Shown in pieces: positions 53,181 to 61,841 of a stretch of 64,000 nt of DNA (the first letter of the stretch is position 1; every line of letters begins with the position of its first letter). Both the position numbers and the translations under genes were made by a program. The DNA lies in the IMG/VR virus record IMGVR_UViG_3300009502_000046, positions 1 to 64,000 of that record. The stretch is one strand, 5' to 3'. The notes below the pieces were generated by a model. That model made no database searches, was not told where the DNA came from, and saw only the letters and a list, made by a program, of their open reading frames with translations. The stretch comes from a virus.

Positions 53181-53467
53181 ATGTAGAAGAAAAATATTTG
53201 AATGAGGATTTTTATAGAAAAAGACCTACTGATAGTCGAAAAACAGATGATGTAATCAAAAGCAGAGAAGTTATAATGCAGGATTCCACTGAAAGTAAAA
53301 AAATTGGTTATGAATATAGTAAATTCTGTGGCAATTGTAAACATTCAAAACAAAGCGGCCCAGATGTTATTTGTAAAAATCGTGTTGTTATGGATTTGAT
53401 ATTTCCACAGCAAGAAGATATTTGGGTAGAAAAATTATGCGTTTGTAAATATCATAAAAGGTATTAA
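53177..53467 (+). CDS. Small zinc-site protein, MNVEEKYL family
   Basis: 96 residues from the ATG at 53177, overlapping the previous stop. FCGNCKHSKQ, ICKNRV and KLCVCKYH supply five cysteines and a histidine in treble-clef spacing. The opening MNVEEKYLNE matches the 25517-25750 gene. Confidence 0.75.
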   Translation: MNVEEKYLNEDFYRKRPTDSRKTDDVIKSREVIMQDSTESKKIGYEYSKFCGNCKHSKQSGPDVICKNRVVMDLIFPQQEDIWVEKLCVCKYHKRY

Positions 53468-53470
53468 AAA

Positions 53471-53806
53471 ATGAAACTAAACGAACATTTCAAATTTCAT
53501 GATATGGTAAAAGAACTTAGTGAAAAGGTCGGTCTTTTTGATTCTGATATTGATTATATTATAAAAGACGATAAATTGAAAAATAGTTACGTAGTTACCT
53601 CATGGACGACAGGTAAGGCACCCAAAAACGTTTATACTGTAAGTAAAGCCGGTAATAAATGGTCATGTAATTGCCCGACAAAAACATCGTATTGCAAACA
53701 TATTGATATGGTAAAAGAATGGATAAAAGATGGTAAACCAAATCCATTGATTGATAAAGATACAGATAATGACTTTGCAAAATTGTTGAAGAAAATAAGA
53801 AGCTAA
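53471..53806 (+). CDS. SWIM zinc-finger protein
   Basis: 111 residues. KWSCNCPTKTSYCKHIDMV is the CxC...CxH SWIM finger, after strands that lead into it (YVVTSWTTGKAPKNVYTVSK). SWIM domains bind DNA or protein. Unknown partner. Confidence 0.87.
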   Translation: MKLNEHFKFHDMVKELSEKVGLFDSDIDYIIKDDKLKNSYVVTSWTTGKAPKNVYTVSKAGNKWSCNCPTKTSYCKHIDMVKEWIKDGKPNPLIDKDTDNDFAKLLKKIRS

Positions 53807-53829
53807 TGTTTGATAGGAAAATGTGATAT

Positions 53830-54621
53830 ATGAAAATAAATAATGTTCTTATAGGGCCATTTCTTGGCGATTTTAGATCCGAAATCATAGATTTCCGTCC
53901 TTATACCCGATGGGTTTATGAGGTATTGAAACCAGCAAAAATGTTTGTAGCGACCCATTCAAATAGAAGTTTTCTATATGATTGGGCTACAGTGTTGCCG
54001 GTGTTTGAAGATTTTTCAAGGGATGAACTAAATCAAAACGGGTTCATGCATAATTTCGTATCACAAAAGGATTTGAACATTGTTATCAAAAAGATAAAAT
54101 CGGATATGGTAAAACAAACATTACCTGAAAAGGATTTTGTTCATTTGACTACCTTATATTCTAAAAATGTTCATTGGTTTCCATTATATAAAAAAATCTA
54201 TTCACAAGTTGATATGGGCAAAAAGAAAAACAATACAATATTGTTCATACCAAATATTGGTGAAAAATATGCTGTAGTAAAGGATATATACGATTTTTTA
54301 TGTGAAAAATATGGTGATACTGTTGTTGTTGCTGGTGATATGAAAATACATTTACATGAAAATAATATTATGCTCAAAAATCCTACCTATTTTACTGATG
54401 TTTATTATGATGTAATCAAATTGATATCAGAATCAAAAGTTGTAATAACACCAAATTCACATTGGACTGTGTTAGCCTTAGTACAAAAAACGCCGGTATT
54501 TTCTTGGGGTTTGATGGCGAAGTATTTTAGTAATGATACTAATCATATGTTGTTACATGAAAATGTTCCAACGGATTATTTGAAAAAAATGATGGAAGTT
54601 TTTATAAATAATATAAAGTAA
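53830..54621 (+). CDS. GT-B-type glycosyltransferase-like protein
   Basis: 263 residues. NTILFIPNIGEKYAVVKDIY, VVVAGDMKIHLHENNI and LISESKVVITPNSHWTVLAL with QKTPVFSWG are the second-half Rossmann features of glycosyltransferase family 9-like enzymes. It lies beside structural genes, so virion glycosylation is possible. Donor unknown. Confidence 0.65.
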   Translation: MKINNVLIGPFLGDFRSEIIDFRPYTRWVYEVLKPAKMFVATHSNRSFLYDWATVLPVFEDFSRDELNQNGFMHNFVSQKDLNIVIKKIKSDMVKQTLPEKDFVHLTTLYSKNVHWFPLYKKIYSQVDMGKKKNNTILFIPNIGEKYAVVKDIYDFLCEKYGDTVVVAGDMKIHLHENNIMLKNPTYFTDVYYDVIKLISESKVVITPNSHWTVLALVQKTPVFSWGLMAKYFSNDTNHMLLHENVPTDYLKKMMEVFINNIK

Positions 54622-54639
54622 TCTTCCAAGAGGATAATA

Positions 54640-56991
54640 ATGACAAGTAGTGTATCTAAAATCAGTGGTAATTCAGGTGTATCCGTACAAGGGGCGTATG
54701 GTATTGAACTATATATAAAAGGCGGCACGGATTATTACCGTCTAATGTGTGTATATAAACCAAAAGACTCTGATTATGATGTAACAAGGATATATTCATC
54801 AGATTTCGTTGAAAATCAAAATCTATTCATATTTACCCTGACACCAAAAGCCGGTGAAATAGGGGCAACATACATCCCATCCGAATTATCATTTGATGAT
54901 CTTTTTACAAACGACCCTGTAACAGATTTTTCTGGATCAGAAATTTACATAAAAAACAACTCACCTATTCATAGATACATCAACAATAACGGACATTCAT
55001 CTTATATAAACACTAGAAAACCATATCTATATTTTGGAAAACTTTATCCTAAAGATCCAGAAACGAATACAATTAGTGTCGAAACATATTTTATGAAAGA
55101 CTATGCCTTGGATTCTTTGCCTGAACATCAGAGAACGGATAATTTACGAGAATTTTTTGGTGTTGCGTTTGATGAACTATATTCACAGGTATATTATAAA
55201 ATAAGAAACATTCTATCTTTGTCCGATCCATATGAAACAAGTGACGAATATTTGCAATATCTATTAGAAACATATGGCACATCAACTATTGTTCCAGCAT
55301 CATTGAACACCAGACAGTTAGATAGATTTTTTATAAACAATCTACCTGCATTGTTGAAAAGAAAAGGAACGTATAATGTTCTTTATGGTATTTTTAGGTT
55401 TTTGACGAATACGGCAAACAGACTGAATATATATGAACAGTGGCATGAACTATTGCCTTCTGGTGCTCCTTATCCATATTCTGATATTGAAACATATTGT
55501 GTTAGTGCCGGATATAGATGGGAAGAACATTTGTATTCTGAATACTATGCTGATTATGGCATACCATCAAATGGCGCGGGTACAAGATATTATACAAACG
55601 AACATTCGTATCCTGTTATCAATGGGCCGTTAAAATTATCCCCTCATTATAGGGTAGAATTTGATTTATCCACGGCTCCAGTAAAATCCAATAAAATTAT
55701 TGATGAAGAAACATATGATATTATCTATGAAAAATTTGAAGAACTGCGTCCTGTTGCTAGAGTATCCGAATATAGCACAGTAATTGCATTGCCTACTGAT
55801 TTTACAGGCAAAAAATTAGATACATATAATAGTAATTATCAAGCATTTGCAAGAACGCATTGTTTAAGACCTATATACAGTCCATTGTCAGGCGATTACA
55901 TATTTTCTAATAGATCGCTTACAGCTACTACAATCAATATACATCATGACCTTGAAACGAGAGATGTTTTGGTTCAATTATATAAAAATGAAAATATCAA
56001 TTCTGTTGTTCCATATACTAGATTTATACCAAAAAATATAATAGTAATTGATGAAAATAATATTATGATTGAGTTATCTGTTCCACAACAATTCTATGCC
56101 TTTATAACATCAATTCTTAGTGCTCCGGCACCAAGAACTATTATTGAGGTTACTAATTTTCCAGAAGATGTTTTGACGGAATCAACAGACAATTCATCCG
56201 TTATAACAATATGGAATGAAAAAACAAATTCAAATTATAGATATGAGATATACCCAACATCACACAGAATACAACCATCTACATTTGAACATGCTGTTGA
56301 TATACCAGCACCAAGCGGATCCAATGATAAATATTATGAAGTTTCATTATCTGAAACATGGTATACACCAACACCTGTAACTGGGCAAACAACGTATACA
56401 TTTACACATTTATTAAGAACGCCTGGCGTAGTGGTAGAATTATTTGAAATGGATTTGAGTGACCTTCATTTAGAAAAAGTTATGGCGGCTGATGTTACAA
56501 TAACTAATAGAAATGTTGTTACAGTTAAGGTCGCTGATTCATCTAAAACATATGTTGGCATAGTAAGAAAATTGACTACTTGGCCATTTCTCAAAACATC
56601 AGGAGATCTTATTGATGAATGTGACCATATTTTATTAGGAACAGGCGATTCTATTAGTATATATAATCCAGCATCAACAACGAATGGTTTATTAAAAACA
56701 CCTATTGTAAATGATGGATATACAGGCACCGACTATAAAAACAACCATTCTGAAAGATATGAACAAAAAAGTTTTGTTGTTTATGATATTGGTGTTGATG
56801 GTTTTGATACATATAATATAAAGGTTGTAATAGATGTCAAAGAAAATATAAATATAACAGAAGTCGGTATTTTTGATCCTAATGAAAAAATGATCTTTTA
56901 TACGGCTTGTTCTGAAATATTTGCAAAAGAAAACACAAAAGTTATCTTGTATTTTTCGATAAATAGAGATACAATTCCATCAAGGGAGTAA
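54640..56991 (+). CDS. Large tail/baseplate structural protein
   Basis: 783 residues. The N-terminal part is beta-rich; at about 165-260 REFFGVAFDELYSQVYYKIR and FFINNLPALLKRKGTYNVLY match the core of phage tail (gpI-like) baseplate proteins. The rest is a string of beta-sandwich segments. It probably connects baseplate and fibre. Followed by another beta protein. Confidence 0.75.
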   Translation: MTSSVSKISGNSGVSVQGAYGIELYIKGGTDYYRLMCVYKPKDSDYDVTRIYSSDFVENQNLFIFTLTPKAGEIGATYIPSELSFDDLFTNDPVTDFSGSEIYIKNNSPIHRYINNNGHSSYINTRKPYLYFGKLYPKDPETNTISVETYFMKDYALDSLPEHQRTDNLREFFGVAFDELYSQVYYKIRNILSLSDPYETSDEYLQYLLETYGTSTIVPASLNTRQLDRFFINNLPALLKRKGTYNVLYGIFRFLTNTANRLNIYEQWHELLPSGAPYPYSDIETYCVSAGYRWEEHLYSEYYADYGIPSNGAGTRYYTNEHSYPVINGPLKLSPHYRVEFDLSTAPVKSNKIIDEETYDIIYEKFEELRPVARVSEYSTVIALPTDFTGKKLDTYNSNYQAFARTHCLRPIYSPLSGDYIFSNRSLTATTINIHHDLETRDVLVQLYKNENINSVVPYTRFIPKNIIVIDENNIMIELSVPQQFYAFITSILSAPAPRTIIEVTNFPEDVLTESTDNSSVITIWNEKTNSNYRYEIYPTSHRIQPSTFEHAVDIPAPSGSNDKYYEVSLSETWYTPTPVTGQTTYTFTHLLRTPGVVVELFEMDLSDLHLEKVMAADVTITNRNVVTVKVADSSKTYVGIVRKLTTWPFLKTSGDLIDECDHILLGTGDSISIYNPASTTNGLLKTPIVNDGYTGTDYKNNHSERYEQKSFVVYDIGVDGFDTYNIKVVIDVKENINITEVGIFDPNEKMIFYTACSEIFAKENTKVILYFSINRDTIPSRE

Positions 56992-56998
56992 TAATATT

Positions 56999-57541
56999 AT
57001 GTCATTATCACATTATTGGCAATATGTTTTAAATAGTGAAGGCCAACCAGTATCAGGCGCACATGTTCATTTAGAAACGGAACCGGATGGCGATATTGTT
57101 TCATTATATACAAAACAAGGAACTATAACAACATATACAACATCAGATCCGTATGGATTTTTTGAATTTTGGCTTGGTGATACTGATGAAGTATATGGGT
57201 ATCATACCAACGCAACATACACATTAGTTATATCGGGCGGATCACTAGAACCGCGAGTGATTGAGGGGATTCAATTTCTATTCAAACCACCTAGACTATT
57301 TGAAATTGCAATGGATTTTGATTTGGTAGAAGATCCGTTAGGAACATATACCAGAACAATAAATCATAAATTGAATACATATTATCCAATTGTACAAGCA
57401 TATAATACAAATACAAAGCAAAGCATCATTGTTACATGTGAATGTGTTGATGAAAATTATGCTAAGGTTACTGTAAGTGGATTTGACATTGATCAATCAT
57501 CGGTTCCAGTAAGAATTATATTACTTGGTAAGGACAGTTAA
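56999..57541 (+). CDS. Structural protein with regulatory-like beta-sandwich domain
   Basis: 180 residues. LNSEGQPVSGAHVHLETEPD and TTSDPYGFFEFWLGD resemble the carboxypeptidase-regulatory-like fold; RTINHKLNTYYPIVQAYNT and VRIILLGK form a second beta domain like those in fibre proteins. Likely tail tip or fibre. Confidence 0.7.
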   Translation: MSLSHYWQYVLNSEGQPVSGAHVHLETEPDGDIVSLYTKQGTITTYTTSDPYGFFEFWLGDTDEVYGYHTNATYTLVISGGSLEPRVIEGIQFLFKPPRLFEIAMDFDLVEDPLGTYTRTINHKLNTYYPIVQAYNTNTKQSIIVTCECVDENYAKVTVSGFDIDQSSVPVRIILLGKDS

Positions 57542-57895
57542 ATGCGACTTTTAAAATATATATCATATTCTACGATAGATGAAGATGTAAATAAATTTAG
57601 GGCTATGACCATATCTTTGACTAAGGCCAACGATGAACCTACTAGAATAATTAATGAAATAAATAAAAAATATAACATAAACAATATTGAATTAATTTTA
57701 GATAATCTCAATAAAGAATTGAGGAAGGTCTATACTGGCAAATATGAATATGGTTTATGTTATGAATCGTCAAAAAAGATAAATGATATTATAACTAATA
57801 AACGAAAAATCGAAGCGCTGACCTTATCTTTATTTGAAGCCAATGATGCGTTATCTAAGATCAAGAGTTCTCTTGAAACAATCCTAAAAAAATAG
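57542..57895 (+). CDS. Hypothetical helical protein
   Basis: 117 residues, helical throughout (MRLLKYISYSTIDEDVNKF; ALSKIKSSLETILKK). Starts one base after the previous stop. Unknown; possibly structural by position. Confidence 0.7.
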   Translation: MRLLKYISYSTIDEDVNKFRAMTISLTKANDEPTRIINEINKKYNINNIELILDNLNKELRKVYTGKYEYGLCYESSKKINDIITNKRKIEALTLSLFEANDALSKIKSSLETILKK

Positions 57896-57961
57896 TTTAC
57901 ATAATCCTCAAAACAATGTAACATAAGTTATATTGAACCTATTATAGTGCGTAATGAGGGG

Positions 57962-58465
57962 GTGATTAATACGAAGAAAAAAGGGGAACATTATGTTACA
58001 AACAGTGATCTTCTGGCAGAAGTAATCAAGTTCAAAGCTGATGGAAAAATGTCAGAAGCACTAGGGAAAATGCTCTTAACCATATCAAGTCATTATTCAT
58101 CTAGGAGCAACTTCTCCGGCTACACTTGGAAACAAGACATGATTTCAGAATCAGTATTCACATGTGTCAAATACCTAAAAAATTTTAATCCTGAAAAATC
58201 AACCAATGCTTTTGCTTACGTAACCCAAATTATAAAAAATTCCTTTAAATTATATATAACCGAACAGAAAAAACATAGTAAAATAAAAGATGTTTGTTAT
58301 CGAGGCTATGAACTCTATCAAACAGAAAACAGAGATGTAATCCATTATACCCAAAAATCATTAGATTATGAAAATATACTATCCTTTGTGGATGAAATAC
58401 TAATACCAACAGAAATAGAAGCAGTATCAATTGAGATACCAATAATAGAAGAAGTGAAGGAGTAA
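57962..58465 (+). CDS. 55: Late sigma factor, T4 gp55-like
   Basis: 167 residues from a GTG at 57962; an upstream GTG at 57947 is the alternative. NSDLLAEVIKFKADGKMSEA and RSNFSGYTWKQDMISESVFT match gp55 regions that bind core RNA polymerase and the late -10. NFNPEKSTNAFAYVTQIIKN then follows as region 2. It directs polymerase to TATAAATA promoters, of which several occur here. The C-terminus should contact the clamp. Start uncertain. Confidence 0.9.
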   Translation: MINTKKKGEHYVTNSDLLAEVIKFKADGKMSEALGKMLLTISSHYSSRSNFSGYTWKQDMISESVFTCVKYLKNFNPEKSTNAFAYVTQIIKNSFKLYITEQKKHSKIKDVCYRGYELYQTENRDVIHYTQKSLDYENILSFVDEILIPTEIEAVSIEIPIIEEVKE

Positions 58466-58469
58466 TAAA

Positions 58470-58670
58470 ATGTTTAAAATAGGCGATGTTGTGATGTTGA
58501 AAAGTGGCGGCCCTAAAATGACCGTTGAATATGCTTTTTATAAAACGTATATAGGTGGTTATTATACTTGTATATGGTTTAGTTCGTGTGACGTTCTACG
58601 TGGAGATTTTCCAAAAGATGCGTTGGTGCCATATGTTGATGAAAAGGTAAAATGTGATGATGAATTATGA
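58470..58670 (+). CDS. DUF2158 (YodC-like) protein
   Basis: 66 residues. KIGDVVMLKSGGPKMTVEY, CIWFSSCDVLRGDFPKDALV is the DUF2158 pattern: a small SH3-like barrel. Role unknown. Overlaps the gp47-like gene by 4 bp. Confidence 0.87.
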   Translation: MFKIGDVVMLKSGGPKMTVEYAFYKTYIGGYYTCIWFSSCDVLRGDFPKDALVPYVDEKVKCDDEL

Positions 58671-59659
58671 AATGTTTGATAACAAATGATGTACATCTAG
58701 GGATTGCACGTAATGATGATATATGGTTGGAACAGTCGGTAAAACTGTTCCAATGTATAATTGATGAATGTCATAGGCGAAATGTATATACGTTATGTAT
58801 CTTAGGAGATTTTTTCCATGATAGGAAAAATCTCTACATGAAAACTCTTGACACAGCAATTCGGATTGCCGATATGTTGAAAAAAGAGGGTATATATACC
58901 ATATACGTTATAGGCAATCATGATGTATTTCATAAAACAGAAAATACAATTAGCCCATTGAGTATGTTCAATGAATATGATAATATACGAATTATAAAAG
59001 AACCTACAATGCTTGAAGGTGTTGGGTTTGCATCATGGGGAAATGTTCTTGATGATAATACATTAAATTCAAAATATTTGTTTGGTCATTTTGAAATCAA
59101 CGGATTTCCAGTAACAAACAAAATGATTTTCGATAAGTCCCAGTATAACGCTTCAGATTTTTCAAAGTATGATAGTGTTATAACTGGGCATTTTCATATC
59201 CCCTCCAACCGGCAAAACATAACATATCTTGGTTCGCCATATCACCTAAATTTCAATGATGTTGATAGTCTTAGAGGATTTTATTTCTTTGATGATGGCA
59301 AATTAGAATTTATTGAATTTGATGGTATCAAATTTGTTTATGTTTCATCAGAAGAAATACCAAATCCTAAAAAAATAAAAGGTAATGTTGTTCGTCTATT
59401 ATTTGAAAAAGATTATGGCACAGAAGAAAATAATAAAAAAATTGAACAAATTCAACAGCATAGCCCATTGAGATTTTTTAGTGATTTTTCACAAATTACA
59501 AACGAAGTAAAGGTTGATGATGATAAGGAACATCAAACACAAACTATCAAATCTAATAAAGAAATTTTATTTGATTTTATTGATGTTGGTGAACATCCCG
59601 AATATATCAACACGAAAAAAATGAAAACAATAATAAACACATTATTGGAGGAAATATAA
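58667..59659 (+). CDS. 47: Recombination nuclease subunit, T4 gp47/SbcD-like
   Basis: 330 residues. ITNDVHLGI, CILGDFFHDRKN, YVIGNHDVF and GHFHIPS are the phosphoesterase motifs of Mre11/SbcD. With gp46 (61842) it trims DNA ends for recombination-dependent replication. Six small genes lie between the two, unlike T4 where only one or two do. Confidence 0.93.
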   Translation: MKCLITNDVHLGIARNDDIWLEQSVKLFQCIIDECHRRNVYTLCILGDFFHDRKNLYMKTLDTAIRIADMLKKEGIYTIYVIGNHDVFHKTENTISPLSMFNEYDNIRIIKEPTMLEGVGFASWGNVLDDNTLNSKYLFGHFEINGFPVTNKMIFDKSQYNASDFSKYDSVITGHFHIPSNRQNITYLGSPYHLNFNDVDSLRGFYFFDDGKLEFIEFDGIKFVYVSSEEIPNPKKIKGNVVRLLFEKDYGTEENNKKIEQIQQHSPLRFFSDFSQITNEVKVDDDKEHQTQTIKSNKEILFDFIDVGEHPEYINTKKMKTIINTLLEEI

Positions 59660-59660
59660 T

Positions 59661-60158
59661 ATGGCCAGACATAATGATTTGAATGGAACATTTGAGATTG
59701 ATTTGAATAGGTTTGTCGGATCGGCCGGAACGGCTGGCATGTCTGGAACAACGGGATGGCGAAATATAGAAAATGATGGGCATGCCTGGTCAATTGGGCC
59801 CACCACAATAACATACAGCCCATCTAGTAGTGTTGTAACATCAGGGGCAATAACAGGAACAACGGTATTTACGGACGGTGTGACACAAGTATATGATGGG
59901 TATAACTGGAATCAGATACTGAATGATGGTTTATATTCTTTTATAACACAAAATCAATTTCAGGAATTGATGTCTTTGATATTGAAATGTATGGAACAAG
60001 GCATACCAATGAAAATAATTGCAGATATTTGTGAAGAAATGAAAAAAAATTACGATACGGATTCAATTATAAAACAATTGAAAGATTTTTTGAATGAACG
60101 TGAGTATAGTTTAGATGATTTTGTGGATGATTTACAAACATGCAAATTTGAGATATAA
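59661..60158 (+). CDS. Hypothetical protein with Gly-rich start
   Basis: 165 residues: a low-complexity GTAGMSGTTG region and beta-rich middle (about 20-95), then helices. Possibly structural or a fibre-like fragment. Unknown. Confidence 0.65.
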   Translation: MARHNDLNGTFEIDLNRFVGSAGTAGMSGTTGWRNIENDGHAWSIGPTTITYSPSSSVVTSGAITGTTVFTDGVTQVYDGYNWNQILNDGLYSFITQNQFQELMSLILKCMEQGIPMKIIADICEEMKKNYDTDSIIKQLKDFLNEREYSLDDFVDDLQTCKFEI

Positions 60159-60166
60159 TAACAAAT

Positions 60167-60301
60167 ATGAACGAAACAGAAGAAAAATTATTACAAGAAA
60201 TAAAAGATTTGAAAGCGGAAAGAGAAAAACTCAAAGAGGAAATTGTCGATCTTAATGATGAAATTTCTGGTCTTTGGGAAAAATTAGATGATTTATACTA
60301 A
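60167..60301 (+). CDS. Tiny coiled-coil protein
   Basis: 44 residues: MNETEEKLLQEIKDLKAERE continues as one heptad helix. No strong ribosome site; the AAAGGAG after it serves the next gene. Confidence 0.5.
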   Translation: MNETEEKLLQEIKDLKAEREKLKEEIVDLNDEISGLWEKLDDLY

Positions 60302-60313
60302 AAGGAGATTAAA

Positions 60314-60793
60314 ATGATAAGATTTGAAGATGTAATTTCAGAGGTAACTGATTTGGCACGTGAGGTTCAGGCGGAATTTTTTCCTGAATTGCGTAATGTT
60401 AAAATCAAATATTTGTTTGATTTGAAGAAACGTCAATCAAATGGTAAAATTGTTCTTGGTCGTTGTCAAAAAACAAATGATATTTTGAAACATTTCACCA
60501 TTGATGAATCTGGTGATGATGAAGGATTTGCTTTTATTATCTATTTGGATAAGTGTGCATGGGAAAATATAACAAGAACAGATAGGGTTCGCCTATTGCG
60601 GCATGAAATGAGGCATGTGTTTGTTGACCTTGATTCAGAAAGAAATCCCTATAAAATTGTTGACCATGATGTAACCGATTTTTATGAAGAAATTGAATTG
60701 AATACAGATGATTCAAGATGGGCAGAACGAGTGGCTAACTTAGCGGCTGAAATTTATAGTCAACGCAGAGATCAAGAAGGTGACGAGGAATAA
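60314..60793 (+). CDS. Putative phage metallopeptidase
   Basis: 159 residues. RVRLLRHEMRHVFVDLD is the HExRH zinc motif; NPYKIVDHDVTDFYEEIELN and WAERVANLAAEIY complete the pattern of the phage metallopeptidase family. AAAGGAG site. Possibly processing virion or host proteins. Confidence 0.87.
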   Translation: MIRFEDVISEVTDLAREVQAEFFPELRNVKIKYLFDLKKRQSNGKIVLGRCQKTNDILKHFTIDESGDDEGFAFIIYLDKCAWENITRTDRVRLLRHEMRHVFVDLDSERNPYKIVDHDVTDFYEEIELNTDDSRWAERVANLAAEIYSQRRDQEGDEE

Positions 60794-60797
60794 TACA

Positions 60798-61127
60798 ATG
60801 TTTATCAATGTTTTGAAATCAAAAATTCATAGAGCGATTGTAACTGATGCGAATATTGATTATGAAGGCAGTATTAAAATTGATAAAAACATCATGAAAC
60901 AAGCCGATATATGTGAATATGAACAGGTTCATATTTATAATGTAACAAATGGTAATAGATTTATTACATATGTTTTGACAGGCGAGGAAAATGACTTTTG
61001 TATCAATGGTGCTGCTGCAAGAAAAGCTGACATTGGCGACATAATTATTATTGCTGCTTATGGATCTATTGATGCAAGAGATAGATCCCAGATAAAACCT
61101 AAAGTAGTATATATGGAGAAAAAATAA
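60798..61127 (+). CDS. panD: Aspartate 1-decarboxylase PanD
   Basis: 109 residues from the ATG at 60798. The pyruvoyl enzyme that turns aspartate into beta-alanine for pantothenate and CoA. Numbering matches the bacterial enzyme exactly: Lys9 and His11 in LKSKIHRA, the self-cleavage pair Gly24-Ser25 in DYEGSIKID, Arg54, Thr57 and Tyr58 in NGNRFITYV, then CINGAAARKADIGD and PKVVYMEKK. No other pan gene is in the window. It sits between the metallopeptidase and gp46. Confidence 0.95.
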   Translation: MFINVLKSKIHRAIVTDANIDYEGSIKIDKNIMKQADICEYEQVHIYNVTNGNRFITYVLTGEENDFCINGAAARKADIGDIIIIAAYGSIDARDRSQIKPKVVYMEKK

Positions 61128-61450
61128 TGAACATATCTAATAGAGGAACTAGCGGGCCAGGCCCGCTACTTAGTTTTGAAGATATTGGCAGATCTATTGG
61201 TTTATTAGTTACAACCAAGAATAAAGTATATGGTGATAGTTTTTCCCAATCACATAGAATTATGGAAGTTTTATATCCTAATGGTATATCAGTTGAACAA
61301 TATAAAGATGCTTTGACTGTTATTAGAGTTATTGATAAATTATTTAGAATTGCTACTGATAAAGATGCTCTTGGCGAAACGCCTTGGAAAGACATTTGTG
61401 GATATTCAATACTAAGTATATGGCGAGATAACAATGAAAGTCAGATTTAA
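61127..61450 (+). CDS. Conserved phage protein, unknown function
   Basis: 107 residues with the pattern DIGRSIGLLVTTKNKVYGDS, then ILYPNG-like VLYPNGISVEQYKDAL and GETPWKDICGYSIL seen in many phages. Helical. Starts next to panD's stop. Confidence 0.8.
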   Translation: MNISNRGTSGPGPLLSFEDIGRSIGLLVTTKNKVYGDSFSQSHRIMEVLYPNGISVEQYKDALTVIRVIDKLFRIATDKDALGETPWKDICGYSILSIWRDNNESQI

Positions 61451-61634
61451 TTTGCCAGATAAATACCATGGCGTTTTGCGTCAATATACAGAGAAATATA
61501 ATGTAGATTCTGAAAGTGGGGATTTGTATAGAGTTTCCCTTGCTGATGGCGTTGAATCATATTTAGTTTATAAAAAATGGTGTGTCGAAGTGCCTGATTT
61601 TAAAATAGAATTACCAGAGGATTTGTTTGACTAA
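61434..61634 (+). CDS. Small protein, tandem duplicate A
   Basis: 66 residues starting MKVRFNLPDKYHGVLRQYTE and ending KIELPEDLFD. The last ten residues are identical to those of the next gene, so the two arose by tandem duplication. Overlaps the previous gene by 17 bp. Confidence 0.7.
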   Translation: MKVRFNLPDKYHGVLRQYTEKYNVDSESGDLYRVSLADGVESYLVYKKWCVEVPDFKIELPEDLFD

Positions 61635-61841
61635 ATGAAAGTAAAAGTTAAATTACCAGAAGGGTGTAAAGAACCATACTTTGGCGTATATAGTGACACA
61701 GTATACGATGTTGAAGATCAGGGATCTTCATATGAAACGGTAGATAAATTAATTGGAAGGTGTGGAACCATCCTAGTAAGAGCTTGGTGTACTCCGGTTC
61801 TTGAATATAAAATAGAATTGCCAGAGGATTTGTTTGACTAA
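61635..61841 (+). CDS. Small protein, tandem duplicate B
   Basis: 68 residues starting MKVKVKLPEGCKEPYFGVYS and ending KIELPEDLFD. The middle has diverged from duplicate A. It abuts its neighbours with no gap. Confidence 0.7.
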   Translation: MKVKVKLPEGCKEPYFGVYSDTVYDVEDQGSSYETVDKLIGRCGTILVRAWCTPVLEYKIELPEDLFD

